This document shows, in pieces, positions 1 to 6,804 of a stretch of DNA of 64,000 nucleotides (within the stretch, counting starts at the first letter, position 1; the number at the start of each line of letters is the position of its first letter). The notes under the pieces are model-generated. The model ran no database searches, was not told the origin of the DNA, and worked only from the letters and a program-made list of their open reading frames with translations. Made by a program: the position numbers and the translations under genes. Origin of the DNA: Pontibacter populi (lineage in GTDB: Bacteria > Bacteroidota > Bacteroidia > Cytophagales > Hymenobacteraceae). The stretch lies in assembly GCF_019336435.1 (NCBI RefSeq), contig NZ_JAHWXQ010000003.1:186001-250000 (forward strand). Direction: 5' to 3'.

Positions 1-324
1 GGTGCCTGCTAACCCCAGAACAGTCCCCAGCCAGAGCACGATCATAAATACTACCAGGCTTATTAAATAGGCTATTACCTCTCTCCAGCCACCCTGTGCC
101 CGCAAATGGTCCATGTTGTAAAAGAACAATCCTCCGAGCGCTCCTGCAGCCGGAACAACCAGTACCGGTCTTATCCACCATAGTTCAGGCCAGTTCGGTT
201 TGGGCTCTCCTCCAAGGACGAAGAACAGGATCACAAACAATCCTACTCCTGCGCCTATCAGCATCAGTTTTCCTACTGATACCGGATGAACCGGCTGGTT
301 TTGATATTCACTTTTTTCTTCCAT
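1..324 (-). CDS. Partial integral membrane protein, C-terminus beyond window
   Basis: The ATG is at 324 and the frame stays open to the left edge, giving the first 108 residues. I see a hydrophilic N-terminus (MEEKSEYQNQ) and three hydrophobic segments at about residues 18-39, 52-69 and 84-107, so it is an inner-membrane protein of unknown function. A perfect 8-bp-arm palindrome at 366-386 lies 42 bases upstream of the ATG. The same palindrome precedes the neighbouring regulator operon, so the winged-helix protein at 402-710 probably controls this gene too. The rightward frame opposite it has no recognisable protein features and is discarded. Confidence 0.75.
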   Translation of the reverse strand, partial: MEEKSEYQNQPVHPVSVGKLMLIGAGVGLFVILFFVLGGEPKPNWPELWWIRPVLVVPAAGALGGLFFYNMDHLRAQGGWREVIAYLISLVVFMIVLWLGTVLGLAGT

Positions 325-365
325 GGGAATCGTGTTTTATAAATTGTGATACGTTTTAATTTAAA

Positions 366-386
366 GTACTTTGAAATGCAAAGTAC
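366..386. promoter_or_regulatory. Operator-like palindrome GTACTTTG-N5-CAAAGTAC
   Basis: Perfect inverted repeat with 8-bp arms (366-373 and 379-386) and a 5-base spacer. A near-identical palindrome with the same spacer occurs at 1349-1369. One lies before the partial membrane gene and the other before the membrane-protein/regulator operon, which suggests binding sites of the winged-helix regulator at 402-710. Confidence 0.6.
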
Positions 387-401
387 AACTACAAAAAAAT
401 A

Positions 402-710
402 TCAGTTGTCTTTCCGGTTATTTAAAATAAGCTGTTCCAATGCATCTAAATGGTTGTTAAAAGCTTTTCTGCCGGCATCAGTAGCGTGGTATGTAGTGTT
501 CGGCTTACGGCCTACAAACTGTTTTTCTACACGCAGATACTCAGCTTCTTCAAGGGCACGCAGGTGGCTGGCAAGGTTCCCGTCTGTTAATTGCAGGGTA
601 TCTTTCAGCGTACTAAAATCCACACGGTCTTCCACCATCAACACCGACATAATGCCTAGTCTTGCCTTACTTTCGAAGGCCTTGTTTATATTTTCAAGAT
701 AATCTTTCAC
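402..710 (-). CDS. Winged-helix transcriptional regulator
   Basis: About 102 residues beginning VKDYLENINKAF. Residues about 10-75 form a winged helix (AFESKARLGIMSVLM, DFSTLKDTLQLTDGNLASHL, then YLRVEKQFVGRKPNTTYHAT as the wing), as in small MarR/PadR-like one-domain regulators of Bacteroidota. I chose the GTG at 710, 7 bases after the upstream stop codon; a longer ATG start at 773 would run inside the upstream gene and adds residues that do not look like this family. It is probably co-transcribed with the membrane gene at 718-1341, an arrangement common for such regulators. Likely targets are the palindromes at 366-386 and 1349-1369. The effector is unknown. Confidence 0.8.
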   Translation of the reverse strand: MKDYLENINKAFESKARLGIMSVLMVEDRVDFSTLKDTLQLTDGNLASHLRALEEAEYLRVEKQFVGRKPNTTYHATDAGRKAFNNHLDALEQLILNNRKDN

Positions 711-717
711 AGGTCTG

Positions 718-1341
718 CTAGCGTTCGTATTTGAAGTACACCAGCGTCCCATACACAATGTGCAGTACTCCAAAGCCCAGTGTCCAGGCTAGTAAACCAT
801 ACCCCACAAAAAAGCTGGCTACAAGCCCAACTATAATCTCCATTATTCCCAGATACCGAATGTCGCTCAGGGTATACTTGCTGGCGTTCAGCAAAGCGCA
901 ACCATAAAAAATAAGCATAACCGGAGCCACCAGGTACAGCAGGTTATGGTAGAACAGTACTAAGCAAAAAACACCGCCAGCTGCCAGTGGTATAAACAGG
1001 TTGATCAGCATGCGCTCTGTTTTGCTATCCCAGACACGGTGGCTGTTCTTCTTGGCGTTACGTGCCGTGAAATACGTAGCCGAACTAAGCGCAAGAATAA
1101 ACACAATGCCCGCTACCGATAGTATAAAAAAAATGGCTTCTCTTGTAAGCGTAAGCCCCAGGATCTCATTGTATACTATATTATGCGTTACCAGGTACCA
1201 CTTCACAACTGCTGCCCCCAATAGCGCCGAAACACCCGCTGCTACGCCTGAAAGTCCGCTAAGCGAAATAAATCGGGAGGAGCGATCCATGATCTTTCGG
1301 ATCTCGTGCAGTTCTGCTAATTGGTCTTGCTGTTGGTTCAT
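718..1341 (-). CDS. Multi-pass membrane protein paired with the regulator
   Basis: About 207 residues from MNQQQDQLAELHEIRK. A cytoplasmic-looking N-terminus (LAELHEIRKIMDRSSRF) is followed by about five or six hydrophobic helices. The family is not one I can name, but a membrane protein of this sort directly upstream of a small winged-helix regulator is a recurring Bacteroidota pair. An upstream in-frame ATG at 1374 is possible; I prefer 1341 because the longer form would run through the operator and the promoter. The stop is 7 bases before the regulator GTG, so the two are probably translationally coupled. Confidence 0.75.
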   Translation of the reverse strand: MNQQQDQLAELHEIRKIMDRSSRFISLSGLSGVAAGVSALLGAAVVKWYLVTHNIVYNEILGLTLTREAIFFILSVAGIVFILALSSATYFTARNAKKNSHRVWDSKTERMLINLFIPLAAGGVFCLVLFYHNLLYLVAPVMLIFYGCALLNASKYTLSDIRYLGIMEIIVGLVASFFVGYGLLAWTLGFGVLHIVYGTLVYFKYER

Positions 1342-1348
1342 GTGTAAA

Positions 1349-1391
1349 GTACTTTGAGTTTCAAAGTTAATCACAGTTTACGTAATGTCAA
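1349..1391 (-). promoter_or_regulatory. Promoter with overlapping operator for the 1341-402 operon
   Basis: Read on the minus strand, TTG at 1391-1389 is followed after 19 bases by TAACTTTG at 1369-1362, which fits the Bacteroidota -33/-7 pattern (TTTG, about 19 bases, TAnnTTTG). The -7 box is itself one arm of the palindrome GTACTTTG-N5-CAAAGTTA at 1349-1369, whose twin is at 366-386. A protein bound there would block the promoter, so autorepression by the downstream winged-helix gene is likely (inference). Confidence 0.55.
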
Positions 1392-1505
1392 GTATAGTGG
1401 ATGAAATATTTTTAATTTCCTGAAATAACTTTCAAAGCAGAAGACATTACAACTTACTGATCGTACCTGCGGTACACTATAGGCAACACAAAAACAGCTT
1501 CGTTT

Positions 1506-2135
1506 ATGGTACAGTCTGCTACAACACCTACTATCATGTATGTTACCAACCCGATGTGTGCCTGGTGCTATGGTTTTACAGCTGTGGTGCGCAGGCTGGC
1601 CGCTTTGTGGCGGGGAAGGTTACAGGTGCAGGTGCAGATAGGCAACTTGCAGGCGTATGCCACAGAGGCCCTTAAACGCGAAGAACGGGAACGCCTGGCA
1701 ACCAACTGGCATTGGGTACAGCAACGAACGCACTTACCTTTTGATTTCCGGTTTTTCCTGCAAAAAAAATACATATATGCTACCGAACCTGCCTGCAGGG
1801 CTTTGCTATGTATGCGTTTGCTGAAGCCAGTACTCACCCTGGAGGTACTTCGTGCCATGCATTCCGCTTTCTTTGCCGATGGCCTCGATTTAAAAGACAC
1901 AGCTGTATTGGTGCGTATTGCCGGTATTTTTGGCGTATCAGAGAACCTGTTCCTTGCTTTGTTTGAGTCGGAGGAGGTGATGCAGCAGTTGGATGATGAG
2001 TTCGATTTTATTGCCGGTTTAGGTGCCAGTAATTTCCCGAGTATTTACCTCCAGACCCGGCATGGTGCTCAACTGATCTCAAAGGGTTTTTGCCAGTTGG
2101 ATGAGTTGGAACAAAGGCTTTTAACACATTTATAG
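1506..2135 (+). CDS. DsbA-family protein (predicted disulfide isomerase, COG3531-like)
   Basis: 209 residues with a thioredoxin-fold active site near the N-terminus, NPMCAWCYGF, with the CxxC cysteines at 18 and 21. The middle is alpha-helical (about 60-150), as in DsbA/FrnE-type proteins, and a cis-Pro loop is likely at NFPSIYL (about residue 183). The DPMCxWCYGF-like motif is typical of the COG3531 group. There is no signal peptide, so it is probably cytoplasmic, and the substrate is unknown. It stands alone, with its own upstream gap and the repeat island downstream. Confidence 0.8.
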   Translation: MVQSATTPTIMYVTNPMCAWCYGFTAVVRRLAALWRGRLQVQVQIGNLQAYATEALKREERERLATNWHWVQQRTHLPFDFRFFLQKKYIYATEPACRALLCMRLLKPVLTLEVLRAMHSAFFADGLDLKDTAVLVRIAGIFGVSENLFLALFESEEVMQQLDDEFDFIAGLGASNFPSIYLQTRHGAQLISKGFCQLDELEQRLLTHL

Positions 2136-2190
2136 TTGGATGACCTAGCAGCGTGCGCAGCTCCTGCTAGCGGCTGAGTTATAGTTCCCC

Positions 2191-2820
2191 CTCTTTGTCT
2201 TTTCGAACAAAGTGAGAAATCTATCTCAGCTTATATTTCGAGCAGCTACAATTCTATAGTTTGCTACTCTACTCACTCAAACCAAGCCTTTTCTTTCATA
2301 GCTTTCTTTCATCCTGGGAGCTTTACTGACCCATCGTTTCAATCCGGCTTTGGTGCCCTCACGGCCGGGAGGCCCCGTCTTTGGGCATCGCGCGGTGTAC
2401 ATTTCCTTTTCTCGTACCTCGAAATGCCTGGCGGCACCAGAAATCTACAAGGCGCTCAACCCAAAGACTGAAATCAGTTCGATAGCTATTTAATAGTTTG
2501 ATTGAGAAGCTATAGTTGCATGGCTTTATCGTGGTGATAGTTTCGTGGAGACAGGTAAACCTGTCCTCATCATGGTCTGTAACTATTGCATTATAGCTCA
2601 AATTATAACAAAGGCAGCAATTGTCCCCCTTTGAAGGGGGTAGGGGGGATGACAAACGGAAACTTTAGAACTGTAACTTCAACTTTAGTAACAGCCAAAA
2701 ATCCCCTCTCGAGAGGGGCAGGGGTGGGTTAATGCGGAACTATGAATCTAAAACCCAGACTATAGTAGTGGCCTTAAAAGCTCCCCGCCTTAGACAAGGA
2801 GGGGTTAGGGGTGGTTGGAT
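2191..2820 (+). repeat. Composite intergenic repeat, copy A
   Basis: Ordered modules: a GTGAGAAATCT element (2204-2233), a GC-rich 39-base block (2352-2390), a block sharing CCCAAAGACTGA (about 2451-2472), a GACAGGTAAACCTGTCC palindrome (2550-2566), a purine-rich hairpin (2702-2730) and a 40-base block (2781-2820). The same modules occur in the same order, inverted, at 52105-52635. The first block is identical over 30 bases and the GC-rich block over 38 of 39. Confidence 0.85.
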
Positions 2821-2927
2821 CACGCAAACTATAAAACATTAACTCCAACTATAGCTTAAAGCACGATCCTGCCAATCCTTTAATGCTGTAAATCCTGATT
2901 CAGACAATACCTGTTTCTACCCGGCCA

Positions 2928-2947
2928 GTTGAGTCAGGAGACTCAAC
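2928..2947. repeat. Hairpin with AGGA loop
   Basis: GTTGAGTC-AGGA-GACTCAAC, a perfect 8-bp stem. A second hairpin with the same AGGA loop and a GAGnn/nnCTC stem is at 18442-18459, and an imperfect opposite-strand version is at 51992-52020, suggesting one family. Confidence 0.65.
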
Positions 2948-3197
2948 ACTCACCAAAAGTCACGAGTCTTGACACTCACGCCAGTTTTACAAACTATACA
3001 TTTACTTTATCAACTGTTCCCAATCCTGGTTTCAGAAGAATGCTAGAAGGAAGTAAAACACCTAGAGAGACAAGTTAAAACAGCAACTATAAAATGATTG
3101 CCTGAACTAGAGCGAGAAACAGAAATATTGACATTAATATTAAAAAAGCCGTATATTTAGGTGCTAGTAACAAGCTTACAAACCACTGCGGATAACT

Positions 3198-3557
3198 ATG
3201 AGAACCAAGGCTACCACAAACCAGGTGGATGAATACATCGAAAAGCTGAATCCTGAAAAAGTACATCTGGCGCAGGAAATCCGCCGCATCATTCAAGGGT
3301 CGGTTTCGCACCTGGAGGAATGTGTGCGCTGGGATTACCCGTGTTATTTCTTTTATGGGCCTGTTTGTTATTTCGCGTCCTCACGCAGCGGTATCCACTT
3401 TGGCTTCTTTAGGGGGAAAGAGCTCTCGGACCCGGCCCGCCGACTGGTTAGCCGTAATGGCCAGCCTTTCCATATCAAGATCCGTACTACCGACGACATT
3501 GACGAGGCTTACTTTGGCGAACTGATCCGAGAGGCTGTACTCCTTAATCAGAATTAG
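3198..3557 (+). CDS. DUF1801 domain protein
   Basis: 119 residues covering one domain. It has the DUF1801 hallmarks: an N-terminal helix (VDEYIEKLNPEKVHLAQEIR), the central WDYPCYFF region, FASSRSGIHFGFF and a C-terminal LVSRNGQPFHIKIR. These proteins are small, soluble, and of unknown biochemical function (YdhG-like). The gene is preceded by the repeat island and converges with the metal exporter at 3544-4458, overlapping its end by 14 bases. The name rests on family pattern only. Confidence 0.75.
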   Translation: MRTKATTNQVDEYIEKLNPEKVHLAQEIRRIIQGSVSHLEECVRWDYPCYFFYGPVCYFASSRSGIHFGFFRGKELSDPARRLVSRNGQPFHIKIRTTDDIDEAYFGELIREAVLLNQN

Positions 3558-4458
3558 GATTACTGCAGGTCTCGTGTTCGCATGCATATCCGGGCACTTC
3601 CAACTCTACTGTAACATGTTGCACAGCCAGGTCTGCCATTAATTCCCGTATTCTGGTTTTTATAGTTTCAGTCTCCTCTAAAAGCAGGTTCTCCGATATC
3701 ACAGCATGTAGCGTCAGCACATTATAGGAGCCATCCAGCGTCCAGCTATGCAGGTCGTGTATCGATTGTATTTCCGGTAGCGCTAGAATACGGCTCTGCA
3801 CTTCGTCAAGGTTAATATTTGTTGGCGTGCCCTGCAGCAAGATCTTCATGCTTTGGCGCAGGTTTTTCACCACATTGTAGAGTACATAAAGCGTAATACC
3901 TATCGATAGAAGTGGATCAATAGCAGGCCAGTTAAAAAAGTAAAGGAAAATACCACCAACCAGAACCGCCACCCAGCCAAGTACATCTTCCATCAGGTGC
4001 AGGCGTACCACCCGCTCGTTAATAGAGTTATCGCCTTTTAACCTGAGCACTGCGGCCCCATTCACAACTATACCCAAAATGGCAAAACCGATCATGCCGA
4101 CAGCGTTTACCGGCTCTGGGTTCCAGATGCGCGGGATTGATTCGGAGAGGATAATAAAAGACCCTACCAGCAGGATAACCGAATTAATAACGGCACCCAG
4201 CAGCGAGAAACGCTTATAACCATAAGTAAAACTGCGGTCGCTTCCTTTCTTAGAAAGCTTTTCGAAGTACCAGGCTAAACCAAGCGAAAGCGAATCTCCC
4301 AGATCATGCAGGGCGTCTGACATTACGGCAACGCTGTTTATCCAGAAACCACCTACAAACTCCAGTATGGTAAAACCCAGATTCAGGAAAAAAGCTACTT
4401 TTATGTTGCTACTGCCGTGGTGGTGATGGGCGTGGTCGTGCGAATGGTTGTGTGCCAT
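3544..4458 (-). CDS. Cation diffusion facilitator metal exporter (CzcD/ZitB type)
   Basis: 304 residues. A His-rich N-terminus (MAHNHSHDHAHHHH) is followed by six membrane helices. The intramembrane metal site is visible as H51xxxD55 in helix 2 (DALHDLGDS) and H153xxxD157 in helix 5 (HLMEDVLGW). The C-terminal cytoplasmic domain (about 215-300) includes IHDLHSWTLDG, typical of CDF dimerisation domains. It should export Zn(II) or a similar divalent ion using the proton gradient. The final Cys/His cluster (YACEHETCSNPNSD) may add a metal site. It is transcribed divergently from the response regulator at 4580. Confidence 0.92.
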   Translation of the reverse strand: MAHNHSHDHAHHHHGSSNIKVAFFLNLGFTILEFVGGFWINSVAVMSDALHDLGDSLSLGLAWYFEKLSKKGSDRSFTYGYKRFSLLGAVINSVILLVGSFIILSESIPRIWNPEPVNAVGMIGFAILGIVVNGAAVLRLKGDNSINERVVRLHLMEDVLGWVAVLVGGIFLYFFNWPAIDPLLSIGITLYVLYNVVKNLRQSMKILLQGTPTNINLDEVQSRILALPEIQSIHDLHSWTLDGSYNVLTLHAVISENLLLEETETIKTRIRELMADLAVQHVTVELEVPGYACEHETCSNPNSD

Positions 4459-4579
4459 AGTTTAAACAACGTTGCAAACGTGTTTTTGATGTTAGTGCTT
4501 AACTTTATGTGGATTTCACTGTTTAGCGGTACCAGTAAAAATTGCGATAGTCAGGAATAACCGGTAAGATAACAAAAGT

Positions 4580-5263
4580 ATGAAAGTATTGTTGATCGAG
4601 GACGAGCCTAAAGTAGCCTCCTTTATAAAAAAGGGCCTGGAAGAACAAGCCTTTGAAGTAGACCAGGCATACGACGGGACTTTCGGTGTTAAACTGGCCC
4701 TGCAGCACGAATACGACCTCATTATCCTGGATGTGATTCTGCCGCACATGAGCGGGCTGGATGTGTGCCGGGAGATACGCAGGCATAATGCTACGGTATC
4801 AATCCTGATGCTGACTGCACTTGGCACCACCGACGATAAGATAACAGGCCTCGATGCAGGCGCCGACGATTACCTGACCAAACCTTTTGAGTTTAAAGAG
4901 CTGCTGGCCCGTATGCGAGCCTTAAGCCGCCGTGGCACCGAAAATAATGCCGGCGAGAAGCTAACTATAGCCGACCTCGAACTGGATGTGGTAAAGAAAA
5001 CTGTTACGCGTGGAGGCAAGCCAGTTAACCTCACAGCCCGTGAGTTCGCGCTTCTTCAATATCTTCTTCGCAACAAAGAGCGTGTTGTATCCAGGGTAGA
5101 TATTACGGAACAGGTCTGGGAAACCTCTTTTGATACAGGCAGCAACGTGATTGATGTGTACATAAACTTCCTCCGTAAAAAAATAGATAAAGATCATCCT
5201 GCCAAACTCATACATACGCTTGTTGGCATGGGCTATGTACTAAAAGAGCAACTGGAAGTATGA
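4580..5263 (+). CDS. OmpR-family response regulator
   Basis: 227 residues. The receiver domain (1-118) has the acidic pocket E7/D8, phospho-acceptor D51 (LIILDVILP), T79 (LMLTA) and K101 (LTKPF). A winged-helix output domain (about 130-224) ends with VWETSFDTGSNVIDVYINFL and LIHTLVGMGYVL, which places it in the OmpR/PhoB class. Its stop overlaps the kinase ATG (ATGA), so the pair is translationally coupled. A likely target is the array of four 11-base-spaced TTTTAAT repeats at 6653-6692, just after the kinase gene. Confidence 0.93.
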   Translation: MKVLLIEDEPKVASFIKKGLEEQAFEVDQAYDGTFGVKLALQHEYDLIILDVILPHMSGLDVCREIRRHNATVSILMLTALGTTDDKITGLDAGADDYLTKPFEFKELLARMRALSRRGTENNAGEKLTIADLELDVVKKTVTRGGKPVNLTAREFALLQYLLRNKERVVSRVDITEQVWETSFDTGSNVIDVYINFLRKKIDKDHPAKLIHTLVGMGYVLKEQLEV

Positions 5264-6651
5264 AAATAAGAACCAGACTTACGTTGCAGTTTGCTGGTAT
5301 TTTTAGCCTGCTGCTGGCGCTGTTCTCATTAGTGATTTATTATTTTACCTCTATTTACAGGCAGGAAGATTTTTATGACCGCATTCTCAGCCGTGCGCAT
5401 GTAGTAGCCAGGTATGTGTTTGATGCTGATGAAGCGGATGTTCAGACCAAACGCCTGAACCAGATACGCTTTTACCAGGTGCTGCCCTACGAAGTTGTAA
5501 AGATCTACAACAAGGATAATAAACAGGTATTTTCAGAAGGCAGTGGAGACTTAGAGGTAAATGAAGCGTTACTTGCTAAGGTACGCGAAGAGAAAGAGGT
5601 GCATTTTGAGCAGGACGTTCGGCAGGTTGTTGGCATAACTTATACAGATAACAAGAGTGAGTTTGTGATTTTGGCCTCATCGGTGGATGCCTATAGTTTA
5701 AAAAAGCTGCAACACCTGAAGGTGATCCTTATAGTTGGCTTGCTGGGCTCGATTGTAGTTGTGCTGGTAGCAGGTTGGATTTTTGCAAAAGGAGCCCTTC
5801 GGCCAATTACAAAAGTAGTAAGCGAAGTAGAGAAAATATCAGCTTCGGACCTGCACATGCGCCTGAGCAATGCCGATGGTAAAGACGAGCTTTCGCACCT
5901 GGCACAAACATTTAATAAGATGCTGGAGCGCCTGGAACTGGCTTTCGAAATGCAGAGCACCTTTGTATCCAGCGCCTCCCACGAACTACGCACACCGCTT
6001 ACCACCATGATGGGCGAACTGGAAGTTGCCCTGATGAAATCCCGCACGCCGGAAGAATACCAACGCGTTTTGCAGTCTACTCTGGAAGATGCGCGACTTT
6101 TAACAGAACTCTCCAATGGTTTGCTGCAGATAGCCCAGGCAAGTATAGATTCCTCAAAAATTGACCTGGCTTACCTTAGATTTGATGAAATTGCCTGGAT
6201 GGCCCGCGACCAGGTAATAAAGCGCCGCCCCGATGCCCACATCGACATTGATTTTGCAGAACTGCCAGACGACGAAGACAGGCTTATAGTTAAAGGGAAT
6301 GAGGCTTTGTTGCTTATCGCGATGGTGAACGTTATCGAAAATGCCATTAAGTTCTCGCCTTCGGGTAGGAGTGCCACTGTGCGCATCATGATCGGTAAAA
6401 ATGATGTGAAGCTTGTTGTGAAAGACCGCGGCCTGGGTATACATGAAGAAGACCTGAAACACGTATTCGTACCTTTCTTTCGGGCTGATAATGTGCGTGA
6501 TATAACCGGCCATGGTATTGGTTTGCCGCTTAGCGAGCGCATCTTAAAACTGCACCGGGGTACGATAGAAGTACACTCTAAAATTAAGCAGGGTACCGAG
6601 GTAACGCTAACATTACCACAGGCTTACGGAATTATTTCTGCCCGTTCCTGA
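5260..6651 (+). CDS. Sensor histidine kinase, partner of the 4580 regulator
   Basis: 463 residues. Helix 1 is at about 9-30, then a periplasmic sensor region of about 120 residues, helix 2 at about 153-176 and a HAMP linker. The HisKA domain has phospho-acceptor H241 in SSASHELRTPLT. The HATPase domain shows the N box (NVIENAIKFSP), G1 box (DRGLGIHEED) and G2 box (GHGIGLPLSER). The ligand is not predictable. The ATGA overlap with the response regulator makes them a pair. CusS- and PhoR-like kinases share this plan. Confidence 0.93.
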   Translation: MKIRTRLTLQFAGIFSLLLALFSLVIYYFTSIYRQEDFYDRILSRAHVVARYVFDADEADVQTKRLNQIRFYQVLPYEVVKIYNKDNKQVFSEGSGDLEVNEALLAKVREEKEVHFEQDVRQVVGITYTDNKSEFVILASSVDAYSLKKLQHLKVILIVGLLGSIVVVLVAGWIFAKGALRPITKVVSEVEKISASDLHMRLSNADGKDELSHLAQTFNKMLERLELAFEMQSTFVSSASHELRTPLTTMMGELEVALMKSRTPEEYQRVLQSTLEDARLLTELSNGLLQIAQASIDSSKIDLAYLRFDEIAWMARDQVIKRRPDAHIDIDFAELPDDEDRLIVKGNEALLLIAMVNVIENAIKFSPSGRSATVRIMIGKNDVKLVVKDRGLGIHEEDLKHVFVPFFRADNVRDITGHGIGLPLSERILKLHRGTIEVHSKIKQGTEVTLTLPQAYGIISARS

Positions 6652-6652
6652 T

Positions 6653-6710
6653 TTTTAATCTCTTTTTAATCTCGTTTTAATTCCGCCTTAATGCCGCAAC
6701 TATAGCTTTG
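6653..6710 (+). promoter_or_regulatory. Four 11-bp-phased repeats plus TAnnTTTG promoter before SulP
   Basis: TTTTAAT begins at 6653, 6664 and 6675, and CCTTAAT at 6686: exact 11-base spacing, the geometry of OmpR/PhoB-family binding sites. Eleven bases after the last repeat comes TAGCTTTG (6703-6710), a match to the Bacteroidota -7 box. No TTTG -33 box is seen where expected, consistent with an activator-dependent promoter. The leader to the SulP ATG is about 90 bases. Confidence 0.6.
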
Positions 6711-6804
6711 TTGCATTAGGTGAGACTAACAGCTTTTGCTCCTGCCCTTACAGTTTGCTGTGGGGCGGGGCAATCGTTGGTTGCTCGTGAGATTAAAAGC
6801 TTAT

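Larger units (their letters stand above)
2136..3197. other. Gene-free repeat island A
   Basis: About 1 kb with no credible gene. The leftward frame at 2359-2655 merely translates repeat modules. It holds a composite repeat (2191-2820), short purine/pyrimidine hairpins such as CCCCCTTTGAAGGGGG near 2625-2640, a hairpin at 2928-2947 and several AACTATA-type motifs. The island lies between the DsbA-like and DUF1801 genes. Confidence 0.75.

Noticed and set aside
96-359. Rightward gene at the left edge
   Set aside because: It is the opposite frame of a membrane protein that has better hydrophobic pattern and start.
402-773. Longer N-terminus for the winged-helix regulator
   Set aside because: The extra 21 residues overlap the upstream gene and look unrelated to the family; a GTG start at 710 fits better.
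2359-2655. 98-residue leftward gene
   Set aside because: The frame translates the repeat modules (poly-C/G and GC-rich blocks), has no start context or hydrophobic pattern, and the inverted copy does not keep the frame.
2136-3197. CRISPR array
   Set aside because: The repeats are of different kinds, irregularly spaced and mostly palindromic; no constant spacer length and no cas genes.
6154-6542. Leftward frames inside the kinase gene
   Set aside because: Shadows of the sense gene, which has all kinase motifs.
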